DNA from: Pseudomonadota bacterium
Lineage (GTDB): Bacteria; Pseudomonadota; Gammaproteobacteria; Burkholderiales; Gallionellaceae
DNA: 64,000 nucleotides
NCBI GenBank assembly: GCA_021800795.1
Contig: JAJYYO010000002.1
Span: 1 to 64,000 of the forward strand
Reading direction: 5' to 3'
The position numbers were made by a program, and so were the translations under genes. Shown piece by piece: positions 37,320-46,268 of this stretch; within the stretch, counting starts at the first letter, position 1, and each line of letters begins with the position of its first letter. The notes beneath the pieces are model-generated. The model had not been told where the DNA came from and made no database searches. It was given only the letters and a program-made list of their open reading frames with translations.

Positions 37320-38678
37320 TTATTTTGCAAAGTAGCCACCTGTCTTCGAAGCGCCACGGAATTCAATGTCGCCATTTTCTTTCAGGTTCTTAAGCCAGCG
37401 CTCAATATTTTTTACAGATGTTTGCATTTTCTTGGCAAGTAAAGGCGCTCTTAATCCTGGATGATGAGCGATCAAAGCGAGCAACGCATTTACTCCCTCA
37501 TTTGCTCCCTCATTTGCTCCCTCATTTGCTCCCTCATTTACTCCGCCAACCCCAGATTCCTTGTAAATCACAACGTGAAAACCATGCTGAAATTCTTCAA
37601 ATACCGGCTCTGCAAGGCCATGCTTCACGCAAGCATTCCTGATACGCTTGATCCCTGAGCCATAACGCTCAATCAGCCCGCATTCCTTGAACATGTTCGC
37701 TATTGCCCTGTTTCGGGTGCGAGAGGCGTAATGACCGCTGTTAAGCTGCGCGATGGTCAGGTCGCCATACAACTTGCCAGGATTGAAAAACTCGATTCTG
37801 TCGTCGAAAATCTTTATGATGGAATTGCCGCTGTCACGATAATCGCGATGAATCACCATATTGATGACGATTTCGCGAATCGCTTCCAGCGGATAATCAT
37901 AACGTTCCTGGCGTTGTGCTTCACCAGTGATGACATATTCAACCATCAGGTGTTTGCGTATAAAACTCAAAGCGCCCTCAATTTGACTCAGTAAATCAGT
38001 ATTGAGGTCGACATTGTCGATGATATCGGTTTCAGTTTTAAATCTGCCGACTTGCAAGGAAGTAATGGCTGAAATGTTATTTACAAAAAGCAGGTAGGCC
38101 GCGAAGGTCAGCTTACCTTCTTTGACCAATTCATACTTTTGCAAAACCTGGTAAGGATCGTCGTCAAAAATTCTGTCTTTATTTTTTTCGATTTTTTGAA
38201 TAAGACCCAATACTTTTTCCATCGAAATGTCGCCAAAATCATGACGCGTATCCAGATGATAGTCCCAGCTTGAGTTAATGGATTTCAAGTGCTCATTGGC
38301 AATTTCATCCAGGCTCATTAAATGATTCGAGTTTTGAATCCGCTTGAAATAACGATTTTTGAATGCAATCGGTTTGATGGGTTGTTCAGTTACACTTATC
38401 AGTACGATGGTCTTACCGTCAATCTTGCAAACCTCAATGTCCGGCAGAACGCTGGGGTGCGTATTGTTTTTGATCTGATTCAGCCAGTCTTTCAAGGTCT
38501 CGTTATTGACCTCAACCCCGTTGATTTTACTTGTATCCGAGACCCCAATGATAATCCGTCCACCCTTTGCATTGGCGAAGGCGACCACGGTTTCAATCAC
38601 CTCTTTTTGGAAAGAGCTTTTGAACTCCGTTGTGCCGGTTTCACCCGCACTGATAGCGCTTAATATATCATTGATCAT
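37320..38678 (-). CDS. Schlafen/AlbA_2-domain protein with HATPase-like and winged-helix regions
   Basis: A 452-residue protein. Residues 1-120 are an AlbA_2/Schlafen domain (GETGTTEFKSSFQKEVIETV, FANAKGGRIIIGVSD). The middle (about 250-340) has the IREIVINMVIHRDYRDSG motif of the HATPase_c_4 type, and the C-terminus (about 400-450) is a winged helix (HHPGLRAPLLAKKMQTSVKN). Between them lies a run of NEGA tetrapeptides (about 378-396) encoded by 12-bp repeats. Such proteins are variously annotated as transcriptional regulators or RecG-like helicases; some sit in defence islands. Base composition is more AT-rich than its neighbours, suggesting acquisition. Confidence 0.82.
   Translation of the reverse strand: MINDILSAISAGETGTTEFKSSFQKEVIETVVAFANAKGGRIIIGVSDTSKINGVEVNNETLKDWLNQIKNNTHPSVLPDIEVCKIDGKTIVLISVTEQPIKPIAFKNRYFKRIQNSNHLMSLDEIANEHLKSINSSWDYHLDTRHDFGDISMEKVLGLIQKIEKNKDRIFDDDPYQVLQKYELVKEGKLTFAAYLLFVNNISAITSLQVGRFKTETDIIDNVDLNTDLLSQIEGALSFIRKHLMVEYVITGEAQRQERYDYPLEAIREIVINMVIHRDYRDSGNSIIKIFDDRIEFFNPGKLYGDLTIAQLNSGHYASRTRNRAIANMFKECGLIERYGSGIKRIRNACVKHGLAEPVFEEFQHGFHVVIYKESGVGGVNEGANEGANEGANEGVNALLALIAHHPGLRAPLLAKKMQTSVKNIERWLKNLKENGDIEFRGASKTGGYFAK
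37487..37546. repeat. Five 12-bp tandem repeats within the AlbA-domain gene
   Basis: Units are CATTTACTCCCT, CATTTGCTCCCT three times, and CATTTACTCCGC. Each unit adds one NEGA or NEGV tetrapeptide, so copy changes would keep the frame. It is a minisatellite in a linker. Confidence 0.92.
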
Positions 38679-38815
38679 TATTCATTGAACTCGTCATCTT
38701 GTGACAGTTGCGCATTGTAGCGTCATAGGCGGCTTGGCGCATCAGTAGTGCACCTGCCGCCTGTTTTGTGCAGTAGAATCGGGTTCGCCCCTTTACCAAT
38801 CTGTTTGGTGTTCCC

Positions 38816-39655
38816 ATGTTTTCCATATTGATCCCCACCTGGAACAACCTCGAATTGCTCAAGCTCTGCGTTCGCAGCATCGGGCAAAATTCGGCTTATC
38901 CTCACCAGATCATCATCCATGTCAACGACGGCAGCGACGGCACTCTGGCCTGGGTGCGCGAGCAGGGATTTGAGTACACGAGCTCACCCGAGAACATCGG
39001 CATTTGCCTGGCGGTGAACGAAGCGGCCATGCACGCAAAGATGGATTACATCGTTTATCTGAACGATGACATGTATTGCTGTCCCGGCTGGGACACGGCG
39101 CTGGTGAATAAACTGAAGAACATTGATACCGATCTGTTCATGCTGTCCGGCACCATGATAGAGCCGCGCGATACCAGCAACCCCTGCGTGAGCGTGGGAA
39201 ATTACGGCACGGACTCGGACAATTTTGACGAAGATCGTCTGCTTGCCGAGTTGCCGCAACATCACAGGGCCGATTGGTGGGGCGCTACTTGGCCGCCGAC
39301 TGTGGTCAGCCGTCGCTGGTGGTTCAAAGTGGGCGGTTACAGCAGCGAATTTTCGCCCGGCATGAGCAGCGATAACGATTTTTCAATGAAGTTGTGGCAT
39401 GCAGGCTGCCGCATCTTTCTGGGCGTGGGCGACTCGCTGGTTTATCACTTCCAGTGCAAGTCCACCGGCAAGGTGAAGAAAAACGACGGCGGAAAGCAGT
39501 TTCTGCACAAGTGGGGCATGCGCCAGTCGGTGTTCGACCGCTATTATCTGAGGCGCGGTCAGACGGCGAATGGATTGAAGCTCGGGGAACCGGAAGATAC
39601 CCGCGAATTACGCTGGCAATTGCTGCGCAGCAGACTGAAGCGCGCACTCGGTTAA
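38816..39655 (+). CDS. Glycosyltransferase family 2 (paralogue of the 33035-33952 gene)
   Basis: A 279-residue GT-A transferase: MFSILIPTWNNLELLKLCVR, IIIHVNDGSDGTLAW, the NDDMYCCPGWDTALV metal-site loop, and FSPGMSSDNDFSMKLW. The similarity to the minus-strand paralogue runs over most of the length, diverging near the C-terminus. It is on the plus strand alone among minus-strand glycan genes and converges on the 39652-40404 gene, overlapping its 3' end by 4 bp, which suggests an inversion or insertion event. Confidence 0.88.
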   Translation: MFSILIPTWNNLELLKLCVRSIGQNSAYPHQIIIHVNDGSDGTLAWVREQGFEYTSSPENIGICLAVNEAAMHAKMDYIVYLNDDMYCCPGWDTALVNKLKNIDTDLFMLSGTMIEPRDTSNPCVSVGNYGTDSDNFDEDRLLAELPQHHRADWWGATWPPTVVSRRWWFKVGGYSSEFSPGMSSDNDFSMKLWHAGCRIFLGVGDSLVYHFQCKSTGKVKKNDGGKQFLHKWGMRQSVFDRYYLRRGQTANGLKLGEPEDTRELRWQLLRSRLKRALG

Positions 39656-40404
39656 GATTTAGCAGCGCGCAACGCGGTCAGTTTGCGATATTTAAGATAA
39701 GTCGTGCGCGCATTCATGCACGCGATGTTCCAGCCGGCAGCGCCATCCAGCAACCCTGCGCGCAACAGGTAAGTTCGCACGAACGCCCAGCCCCCGCGCA
39801 GCACGGCGTTCAGCATGCCTGAACGTTTACCCGCTGCAAACATCTGCTGTGCGGCAGCATTCGAGTAGTGTTCCACCTTGCGTTCCACGTCATCCTGTGT
39901 GAGGTAGCTGTAGTGCAGCAGCGGATTTTTCAGTTTAGCCGCCTTGCCGGTCAGCAACACGGACTCGTGAACCAGACTATCCGAAAATTTGCCCGCATCG
40001 CGTTTGAACAGGCGCAACACATCATCTGGATACCAGCCGCAATGGCGGATAAATTTTCCGCAGAACTGCGACAGGCGCGGGCAATAATATCCCTCTGCCT
40101 GAGCCTCTGTCATCGCCTGCTCGATTTCGCGGCGCAACTCGGGTGTGACGCGCTCGTCAGCGTCGATGGAGAACACCCATAAACCCGTCGCATAGCCCAG
40201 CGCGCGGTTTTTCTGAGGACCGAAACCCGGCCAGTCTGCATGCACATACACCTTTGCACCCATCTCGCGGGCGATTCTTGCCGTGTCGTCGGCGCTGCCT
40301 GAATCCACCACGATAATCTCATCCGCCCATGCAACCGATTCCAGGCAGGCGCGAATGTTGGCGGCTTCGTTCCTGGCAATAATGATGACCGACAGTCTTG
40401 GCAT
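39652..40404 (-). CDS. Glycosyltransferase family 2, WaaE/KdtX-like
   Basis: A 250-residue GT-A enzyme: LSVIIIARNEAANIRACLES, WADEIIVVDSGSADDTARIA, GFGPQKNRALGYATGLWVFS and the DxD-like SIDADERVTPELR. These match lipopolysaccharide core glucosyl/heptosyl-extending transferases of the WaaE type. It is immediately downstream of the dehydratase gene (one-base overlap at 40404) on the same strand, so probably co-transcribed. Confidence 0.88.
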   Translation of the reverse strand: MPRLSVIIIARNEAANIRACLESVAWADEIIVVDSGSADDTARIAREMGAKVYVHADWPGFGPQKNRALGYATGLWVFSIDADERVTPELRREIEQAMTEAQAEGYYCPRLSQFCGKFIRHCGWYPDDVLRLFKRDAGKFSDSLVHESVLLTGKAAKLKNPLLHYSYLTQDDVERKVEHYSNAAAQQMFAAGKRSGMLNAVLRGGWAFVRTYLLRAGLLDGAAGWNIACMNARTTYLKYRKLTALRAAKS

Positions 40405-42251
40405 TATTTATAGGTTGTGACTTGCTGTGGATTGGGTTGATATTCGGGCACCCAACTCGCGAGCGCCGTCTTCACGCGTTCATCGGGCATGGTTGCAGCA
40501 GCAGTCCATTCCAGCAGGGTCTCCAGCCACGCCTCATCGGCCTGCCGCGCCTTTGCGATGCGCAGTTTGGGATGCGGGGTAGGCAGGGTGTGTTCGTTGT
40601 CGGCCAGCAATTCTTCATAGAGTTTTTCGCCTGGACGCAGCCCGGAAAACTCAATTTTAATTTCTTCTTCGGTAAAGCCGGAAAGGCGGATCAGATCTTT
40701 CGCCAGATCCAGGATTTTTACAGGCTCACCCATGTCCAGCACAAAAATTTCACCTCCCTGACCCATCAAGCCCGCCTGCAATACCAGTTGCGCGGCTTCC
40801 GGAATGGACATGAAATAACGGGTAATCTCGGGGTGGGTAACCGTAATCGGCCCCCCCTGTGCAATCTGGGCGCGAAACTTCGGGATCACGCTGCCGGTAC
40901 TGCCCAGCACATTGCCAAAACGCACGATGACAAACCGGGTATCCCCGGAAGGCTGCAAGGACTGGCAGACCATCTCGGCCAGACGTTTGGACGCGCCCAT
41001 CACATTGGTCGGATTAACAGCCTTGTCGGTCGAAATCATCACAAACCTGGCTACCCCGTGTTGCTGCGCAGCACGGGCCACCGTCCAGGTTCCCAACACG
41101 TTATTGCGGATGGCCTGCCAGGCGTTGTGTTGCTCCATCAGCGGCACATGTTTGTAAGCTGCGGCGTGAAACAGCACGACAGGTTGATGAAGTTGCATGG
41201 CCTCATTGACTCGCGCCGCATCGCGCACGTCGCCCACCATGCAGACAAGGTTAATCGATGGATAAGTCTGCTGAAATTCCTGCTCAAGGGTATACAGTGC
41301 AAATTCGCTTTGTTCAAACAACACCAGCTTTGCAGGAGCAAAGCGTGCAATCTGCCGGCACAACTCCGAGCCGATCGAGCCGCCCGCCCCCGTTACCATG
41401 ACCGACTTATTGTGCAAAAGCCCTTGCAGTCCGGCCGCATCCAGCACCACCGGGTCGCGTCCCAAAAGGTCGTCCAGTTCGATCGCGCGCAACTGAGACA
41501 CCGCCACCTTGCCGCTCATCAAATCGTCGAACGAGGGCACGGTGAGCACTTGCACCTTCGCCGCATTACACAACTGAATGGCACGCTGACGCTGCTGGTG
41601 CGAACTCGATGGCATGGCGATGATGACGCGCTCTATGCCAAAGCGGCTTATCCACTGGCCCAGTTCATTCAAAGGGCCTAGTACTTTCACGCCATTGAGC
41701 ACGCAGTTCTGCTTGTTAATGTCATCGTCCAGAAAACCTGCCAGTTGCCAGGCCGGATTTCTTGCCAGATCCTTGGACAGCGCCACGGCAGCATCCCCCG
41801 CGCCCAGCACCAGCACGGGCTCGCTGCCGAGCTTCATGCGCCTGTTAAACCGGGTTTCCTTCCATGTCCGGTACAATATGCGGCTGCCGCCCATGAACAG
41901 GATCAGCAGCAACGGATTCAACACCAGCACGGAACGCGGCACGATGGAAGAGCTGCGCAACATCCACAACACAAACGGAATCGCCAGCGCGGCCAGCAGA
42001 ACAGCCAGCACGATGCGGCGCAAATCGTTCAGGCTGGCATAGCGCCAGATGCCGCGATACAACCCGAACATCCAGAATATCGCAACCTGCAACGGAACGA
42101 CCCACAGCAGGGTCTGTTGCATTTCAGAGTTGAAGTTGGCAGGCAATTCAAAATTGAAACGCAGCAAATACGCCAGCATCCACGCCAGCACTGCCGCAGC
42201 AACGTCGTGAATTATGGCCGTTGCGGTGCGAACATTCGATTTACGCAGCAT
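40404..42251 (-). CDS. Membrane-bound UDP-sugar 4,6-dehydratase/epimerase (WbpM/CapD-like)
   Basis: A 615-residue protein with four N-terminal membrane helices (about 10-130), a CoA-binding-like Rossmann region (EPVLVLGAGDAAVALSKDL), and a C-terminal extended SDR domain with NAD motif VTGAGGSIGSELCRQI, MVGDVRDA and the catalytic stretch MISTDKAVNPTNVMGASKRL, where Met replaces the usual Tyr as in the WbpM group. It makes a 4-keto-6-deoxy intermediate from UDP-GlcNAc for QuiNAc/FucNAc. The ATG overlaps the upstream transferase by 11 bp, pointing to a coupled initiation step. Confidence 0.92.
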   Translation of the reverse strand: MLRKSNVRTATAIIHDVAAAVLAWMLAYLLRFNFELPANFNSEMQQTLLWVVPLQVAIFWMFGLYRGIWRYASLNDLRRIVLAVLLAALAIPFVLWMLRSSSIVPRSVLVLNPLLLILFMGGSRILYRTWKETRFNRRMKLGSEPVLVLGAGDAAVALSKDLARNPAWQLAGFLDDDINKQNCVLNGVKVLGPLNELGQWISRFGIERVIIAMPSSSHQQRQRAIQLCNAAKVQVLTVPSFDDLMSGKVAVSQLRAIELDDLLGRDPVVLDAAGLQGLLHNKSVMVTGAGGSIGSELCRQIARFAPAKLVLFEQSEFALYTLEQEFQQTYPSINLVCMVGDVRDAARVNEAMQLHQPVVLFHAAAYKHVPLMEQHNAWQAIRNNVLGTWTVARAAQQHGVARFVMISTDKAVNPTNVMGASKRLAEMVCQSLQPSGDTRFVIVRFGNVLGSTGSVIPKFRAQIAQGGPITVTHPEITRYFMSIPEAAQLVLQAGLMGQGGEIFVLDMGEPVKILDLAKDLIRLSGFTEEEIKIEFSGLRPGEKLYEELLADNEHTLPTPHPKLRIAKARQADEAWLETLLEWTAAATMPDERVKTALASWVPEYQPNPQQVTTYK

Positions 42252-43212
42252 CGGTGCTCTCTTGATACAGACGCCAGCGCCTGTCTACCCACATGCTCAA
42301 ACCCAGATAAATCGCACCCCACAAGGCCAGCAGATTGCCCTGACCGCTTGTATCCAGCCCAAGCCCCGTCAATGCCGACACGCCCGCGAGCACCATCAGC
42401 ACATATTCCGCGATGGCGGTATTGCGATGGCCCCAGCCCATTTTTACCAGGCGCTGATAATAATGGCTGCAATGCGCATCCGTCAGCTTTTCCTTTTTGC
42501 GTGCACGACTCAGCAGCGTCAGGGTCGCATCCATTACAAACGGCGAAAAAACCAGAATGGGGAACCAGAATGGCCAGTAAACCTGCTGCCATCCCCATAC
42601 GCCGAAGGCCGCCGCCAGAAACCCCAGCGGAATGGAACCGGCATCGCCCAGAAACACGCGGGCCGGGTGGAAGTTATGATAAAGAAACCCCATGGCTGCG
42701 GCGCCTACCGAGAAATTCAACATGGCGAACGCTTCATTGCCGCTCATCAGTGCTGCTATCCCGTAGAAACTGAAACCTGTCAGTGCCATGCCGCCTGCCA
42801 TACCGTCCGAACCATCCATGAAGTTGTAAAGGTTGGTCATCCAGACGACATACAGCAGCACCGGCAGCATCCATATCCAACTCATTCCGCTACCCAATAC
42901 CACGCACAAGGCAGCAATAAAATGGCCGATCAAACGCGTTTTTGGCGTCAAACCGCGCACATCGTCAACCAGCGACAGGACGAATAATCCCAGCACGGGC
43001 AACACGATCCACCATGCCCAGAATTTGAACAGCAATACCCAGCCGGCCATGATTCCCGCCATCAAGGCGATGCCCCCGGTACGCGGTATCGGTTTGTCGT
43101 GCAGCGAGCGCTCGTTAGGGTGGTCTTCTATCGTGCCGTGCTTGCTCAAGGTCAGAATCAGCGTCAACAAAATGGTTACCGAAGCGGAAATCAGCGGGGA
43201 ATAGTGGTTCAT
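42241..43212 (-). CDS. Undecaprenyl-phosphate sugar-1-phosphate transferase (WecA/WbpL-like)
   Basis: A 323-residue PNPT-family membrane enzyme of about ten helices. It has DHPNERSLHDKPIPRTGGIAL near the N-terminus, the metal-binding TNLYNFMDGSDGMAGG motif and VFLGDAGSIPLGFL. It starts glycan assembly by putting a sugar phosphate (probably QuiNAc or FucNAc made by the adjacent dehydratase) on the lipid carrier. ATG 43212 follows a 44-bp gap after the heptosyltransferase end. Confidence 0.9.
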   Translation of the reverse strand: MNHYSPLISASVTILLTLILTLSKHGTIEDHPNERSLHDKPIPRTGGIALMAGIMAGWVLLFKFWAWWIVLPVLGLFVLSLVDDVRGLTPKTRLIGHFIAALCVVLGSGMSWIWMLPVLLYVVWMTNLYNFMDGSDGMAGGMALTGFSFYGIAALMSGNEAFAMLNFSVGAAAMGFLYHNFHPARVFLGDAGSIPLGFLAAAFGVWGWQQVYWPFWFPILVFSPFVMDATLTLLSRARKKEKLTDAHCSHYYQRLVKMGWGHRNTAIAEYVLMVLAGVSALTGLGLDTSGQGNLLALWGAIYLGLSMWVDRRWRLYQESTDAA

Positions 43213-43255
43213 GGACGTTATCGTAGTTTAAACGAGGTGGATTTTAACACGCGCG

Positions 43256-44326
43256 TCAACCACGGCTGCCGGAAAACTGCTCCAAACACTGCTGATAGAC
43301 TGACTGTGCAGTGATTTTCTGCTGGCAGGGCGGAATTTTATTTACCCCCTCCCCAGCAAGCGGGGGAGGGCTGAGGAGAGGGCAGTCGCGTTTAAAGCAG
43401 GGTGAACAGTCAAGTCCGCTGGTGAGGTGCAGGCAGGATTTTCCCGGGATGCCGCTGTAATTCGGGTCCGTCGGACCATGCAGCATGATACCTGGGACAT
43501 TCAGCACGGCAGCCAGATGCCCTATGCCGGTTTCGACACTGACAAAACCTTGCGCATGCAACAGCAAGCTCACCAGGTCGGTCAATGACAGTCCGGGCAA
43601 CACCAGCGCCTGAGGTACGCAGGCAAGCCGCAATGCGCGCTGCCGCTCTTCCTCATTTCCCCATGGCAATAAACAGCGCCAGCCCTGCCGGGTCAGCAAA
43701 CGCACCAGTTCCAGCCACGATGATTCCGGCCAGTATTTGCTGTTCCAGGTCGTCCCGTGCAACAGCACGATACTGGGCAGTTCGATCAAACTTTTCAGAT
43801 GTTCCGGCAGGCCGCTTGCCATTTGTCGACGGCGAAATGCATCCAGGCCAAAGTCGGCGGGTTGCCGGATGTCGGCACCGAACAGTTGCGCCACGAGTTG
43901 TCTGTTTTTCTCGATGACATGCAGGCCCGGCGCTACGCGGGCGGTTTTTTTGTAAAACCTTGCCGCCAATGATTCGCGCGCGCTATCCTTGTCAAAACCG
44001 TATATATCGGCACCGGCCAGACGTGCCAGCAGGGCGCTTTTCAGCAAACCCTGCGCGTCCAGCACCAGGACGTAATTTTCCGCCCCGAGTTGCCGCTTCA
44101 GGCCGCGCAGTAATTGAGGGATTTTCCACCAGCTTTTCTTGTGGCGGCGCAGCGGCACCGCAATCACCTTGTTGACAGCTTGATGCCATCCCGCCATTTC
44201 GGCAAAGGCGGGCTCCACCAGCCAGTGAATCTCGGCGTCGGGAAAACAGCCGCGCAGGTCGCTGATGGCCGGAAACAGATGCAGAATATCGCCCAGCGAC
44301 GACAGCCTCACGACAAGAATTTTCAT
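43256..44326 (-). CDS. Heptosyltransferase I-like (WaaC family) with a repeat-derived C-terminal insert
   Basis: A 356-residue GT9 enzyme: MKILVVRLSSLGDILHLFPA at the N-terminus, IPHSR-like surroundings replaced by ARESLAARFYKKT, LLHGTTWNSKYWP and FVSVETGIGHLAAVLN in the donor domain, ending with the Cys cluster DCSPCFKRDCP. Right after the cluster, residues about 314-327 (SPPPLAGEGVNK) are encoded by the palindromic repeat at 43344-43383 and have no counterpart in the family. ATG 44326 is chosen over 44377 because of the MKILVVRLSSLGD family start. It adds heptose to the inner core. Confidence 0.88.
   Translation of the reverse strand: MKILVVRLSSLGDILHLFPAISDLRGCFPDAEIHWLVEPAFAEMAGWHQAVNKVIAVPLRRHKKSWWKIPQLLRGLKRQLGAENYVLVLDAQGLLKSALLARLAGADIYGFDKDSARESLAARFYKKTARVAPGLHVIEKNRQLVAQLFGADIRQPADFGLDAFRRRQMASGLPEHLKSLIELPSIVLLHGTTWNSKYWPESSWLELVRLLTRQGWRCLLPWGNEEERQRALRLACVPQALVLPGLSLTDLVSLLLHAQGFVSVETGIGHLAAVLNVPGIMLHGPTDPNYSGIPGKSCLHLTSGLDCSPCFKRDCPLLSPPPLAGEGVNKIPPCQQKITAQSVYQQCLEQFSGSRG
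43344..43383. repeat. Palindromic repeat inside the heptosyltransferase gene
   Basis: Reads CCCCCTCCCCAGCAAGCGGG then GGAGGGCTGAGGAGAGGGC. The arms CCCCCTCCCC and GGGGGAGGG are complementary around AGCAAGC. It resembles the GC-rich ends of the gmd and waaA elements and keeps the frame. Confidence 0.8.
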
Positions 44327-44333
44327 GCGCGAT

Positions 44334-44879
44334 TCAATCGAACAACTCCGCGTCCTTGAGGTTCTTACCTTGCGCATCCTTAATGGAGAGTGCTGGAGGC
44401 GACGCCAACTGCCAATCTATCGCCAAAGCCGGGTCGTCCCAGCGCAGGCAGCGTTCGTGTTCAGAAAACCAGTAATCCGTGGTTTTGTAGAGAAATTCCG
44501 CCGTATCCGACAGGACCGCAAAGCCATGCGCGAAACCCTCCGGCATCCAGAACATGCGTTTATTCTCGGCAGACAGTTCTACGGCGACATGCCGGCCGAA
44601 GGTGGGCGAGCTTTTTCGTATGTCCACTGCGACATCCAGCACCGAGCCTTGCACCACGCGCACCAGCTTGGCTTGCGGGTGCTGAATCTGGTAGTGCAGG
44701 CCGCGCAACACGCCCTTTACCGAACGCGAGTGATTGTCCTGCACGAAATCCACATCCCGACCAACCAGCCCGGCAAATTTCAGGCGATTGAAACTCTCAT
44801 AGAAAAATCCCCTGTCATCGCCGAACACGCGGGGTTCGATAATCAGAAGGTCGGGAATACCCGTCTGAATCGCTTTCAT
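44334..44879 (-). CDS. rfbC: dTDP-4-dehydrorhamnose 3,5-epimerase
   Basis: A 181-residue cupin epimerase (RmlC), step 3 of dTDP-L-rhamnose synthesis. Motifs: [30 protein letters not shown] with the catalytic His, [13 protein letters not shown], and [15 protein letters not shown]. Its ATG overlaps the rfbA stop by 4 bp, and 7 bp separate it from the heptosyltransferase. Confidence 0.96.
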   Translation of the reverse strand: MKAIQTGIPDLLIIEPRVFGDDRGFFYESFNRLKFAGLVGRDVDFVQDNHSRSVKGVLRGLHYQIQHPQAKLVRVVQGSVLDVAVDIRKSSPTFGRHVAVELSAENKRMFWMPEGFAHGFAVLSDTAEFLYKTTDYWFSEHERCLRWDDPALAIDWQLASPPALSIKDAQGKNLKDAELFD

Positions 44880-45847
44880 ACTGCTCCTCTTTCCCTGAGC
44901 ACCTGCATCAGGTACGCGCCGTAGCCGCTCTTGATCAAAGGCTTTGCCAACTTTTCCAATTGCGCCGCATCGATAAATCCGTTGCTGTAGGCAATTTCTT
45001 CAGGGCAGGCGATTTTCAATCCCTGGCGATGCTCGATGGTCTGGATGAACTGGCTGGCATCGAGCAGCGATTCATGGGTGCCGGTATCCAGCCAGGCGAA
45101 ACCGCGCCCCATGGTTTCTACCGACAATTGTTCACGTTCGAGATAAATTCGATTGACGTCAGTGATTTCCAGCTCACCGCGCGACGATGGCTTAAGCTCG
45201 GCTGCGATATCCAGCACGGCGTTGTCGTAAAAATACAGGCCGGTGACCGCGTAATTGGACTTCGGGATCAGCGGCTTTTCCTCCAGTGAAATGGCGCGAC
45301 CCGCCTTGTCGAATTCCACCACGCCGTAACGTTCCGGGTCGCGCACATGGTAGGCAAACACCGATGCACCCTCAGTACGCTGTGCCGCATTCAACAATTG
45401 TTGTTGAAAATCGTGACCGTAAAAAATATTGTCGCCCAGCACCAGCGTCGAAGGATCCTTGCCGATAAATTCACGCCCGATAATGAAAGCCTGCGCCAAT
45501 CCGTCGGGACTAGGCTGAACGGCGTATTGCAGGTTCAAACCCCACGCAGCGCCGTCCCCCAGCAACTGCTCGAAGCGCGGCGTGTCCTGCGGGGTCGAGA
45601 TGATCAGAATATCGCGTATTCCGGCCAGCATCAGCGTGGACAGCGGATAGTAGATCATCGGTTTGTCGTATACAGGCAACAGCTGCTTGGACACGGCCAG
45701 CGTGACCGGATGCAGGCGCGTCCCGGAACCGCCGGCGAGAATGATGCCCTTCCTGGAGTGCCCGCAAGGGGCAGGCCGTGCGGTGCCCGCACCTGAAGGT
45801 GCGACCGCTGTGCTCAGTGGTACGTGGTGAGTGGTAAGTTGGGTCAT
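44876..45847 (-). CDS. rfbA: Glucose-1-phosphate thymidylyltransferase with a repeat-encoded N-terminus
   Basis: A 323-residue RmlA; the usual length is about 290. The catalytic domain begins at residue 32 with [19 protein letters not shown] and continues with [30 protein letters not shown] and [10 protein letters not shown]. The first 31 residues ([20 protein letters not shown] and onward) are entirely encoded by a dispersed repeat at 45756-45841. There is no ATG, GTG or TTG in frame between 45847 and the first family residue, so translation must begin in or before the repeat. It makes dTDP-glucose, shared by the rhamnose and the 3-amino sugar branches. Confidence 0.94.
   Translation of the reverse strand: MTQLTTHHVPLSTAVAPSGAGTARPAPCGHSRKGIILAGGSGTRLHPVTLAVSKQLLPVYDKPMIYYPLSTLMLAGIRDILIISTPQDTPRFEQLLGDGAAWGLNLQYAVQPSPDGLAQAFIIGREFIGKDPSTLVLGDNIFYGHDFQQQLLNAAQRTEGASVFAYHVRDPERYGVVEFDKAGRAISLEEKPLIPKSNYAVTGLYFYDNAVLDIAAELKPSSRGELEITDVNRIYLEREQLSVETMGRGFAWLDTGTHESLLDASQFIQTIEHRQGLKIACPEEIAYSNGFIDAAQLEKLAKPLIKSGYGAYLMQVLRERGAV
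45756..45841 (-). repeat. Dispersed repeat at the rfbA start (inverted copy at 46606-46672)
   Basis: On the minus strand: heptamer units CTTACCA, CTCACCA, CGTACCA, CTGAGCA, then AGCGGTCGCACCTTCAGG with an inner hairpin GCACCTTCAGGTGC, then ACCGCACGGCCTGCCCCTTG. The copy on the other side of the TumE-like pair has the same order and near-identical sequence in the opposite orientation. Confidence 0.85.
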
Positions 45848-45890
45848 GTCGTACTCAGTTTTTTGTGTAAACCAGTTAACCATCTTCGCA

Positions 45891-46268
45891 TCAAGCGGCT
45901 CGTCCCTGTGGCATGCGAACATCCACTACAATCTCCGAATATGGGGCAAAAACACGATTTTGCTCATCCTTTTCAACCGCTTGCCATTCGGCTAATTTTT
46001 CCACGTCACCGTGGACATTTTTGTAGTCTCGCTTTAAGAGTCTGGCAAGTGCGGCAATGGTCATTGGACCTGATTCCCGCAAAACTGCAAGCAAGTCCCA
46101 GCGGCGCGGGGTGAATACTGCAAAGAGCTGGCCGATGTCGGAAAAGCCAATGCCATAATAGGGTGTCGGGGTCTCACCTTTCTCCAGTGCTACCATCGTT
46201 TGCGCAGCTCGCGCCAAACTTAATTCCAGCGGTTCACCCACCTTTACATTCAGGATGCTTTCGTTCAT
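45891..46268 (-). CDS. Winged-helix antitoxin-like regulator of a TumE-type pair
   Basis: A 125-residue protein with a helix-turn-helix at about 60-110 ([20 protein letters not shown] then [17 protein letters not shown]) typical of MarR/HVO_A0114-type antitoxins. The N-terminal third has a dimerisation-like helix ([17 protein letters not shown]). It overlaps the toxin gene by 4 bp, but here the toxin gene is upstream, so the order is reversed relative to most pairs. It could repress its own promoter. Located between rfbA and rfbD, inside an otherwise standard rhamnose operon. Confidence 0.7.
   Translation of the reverse strand: MNESILNVKVGEPLELSLARAAQTMVALEKGETPTPYYGIGFSDIGQLFAVFTPRRWDLLAVLRESGPMTIAALARLLKRDYKNVHGDVEKLAEWQAVEKDEQNRVFAPYSEIVVDVRMPQGRAA

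Noticed and set aside
37487-37546. Possible CRISPR array or iteron set
   Set aside because: 12-bp units are contiguous and in coding frame with no spacers.
40398-41681. 427-codon plus-strand frame opposite the WbpM-like dehydratase
   Set aside because: Antisense shadow; the translated sequence is low-complexity His/Arg/Gln-rich with no domain, while the minus strand has complete motifs.
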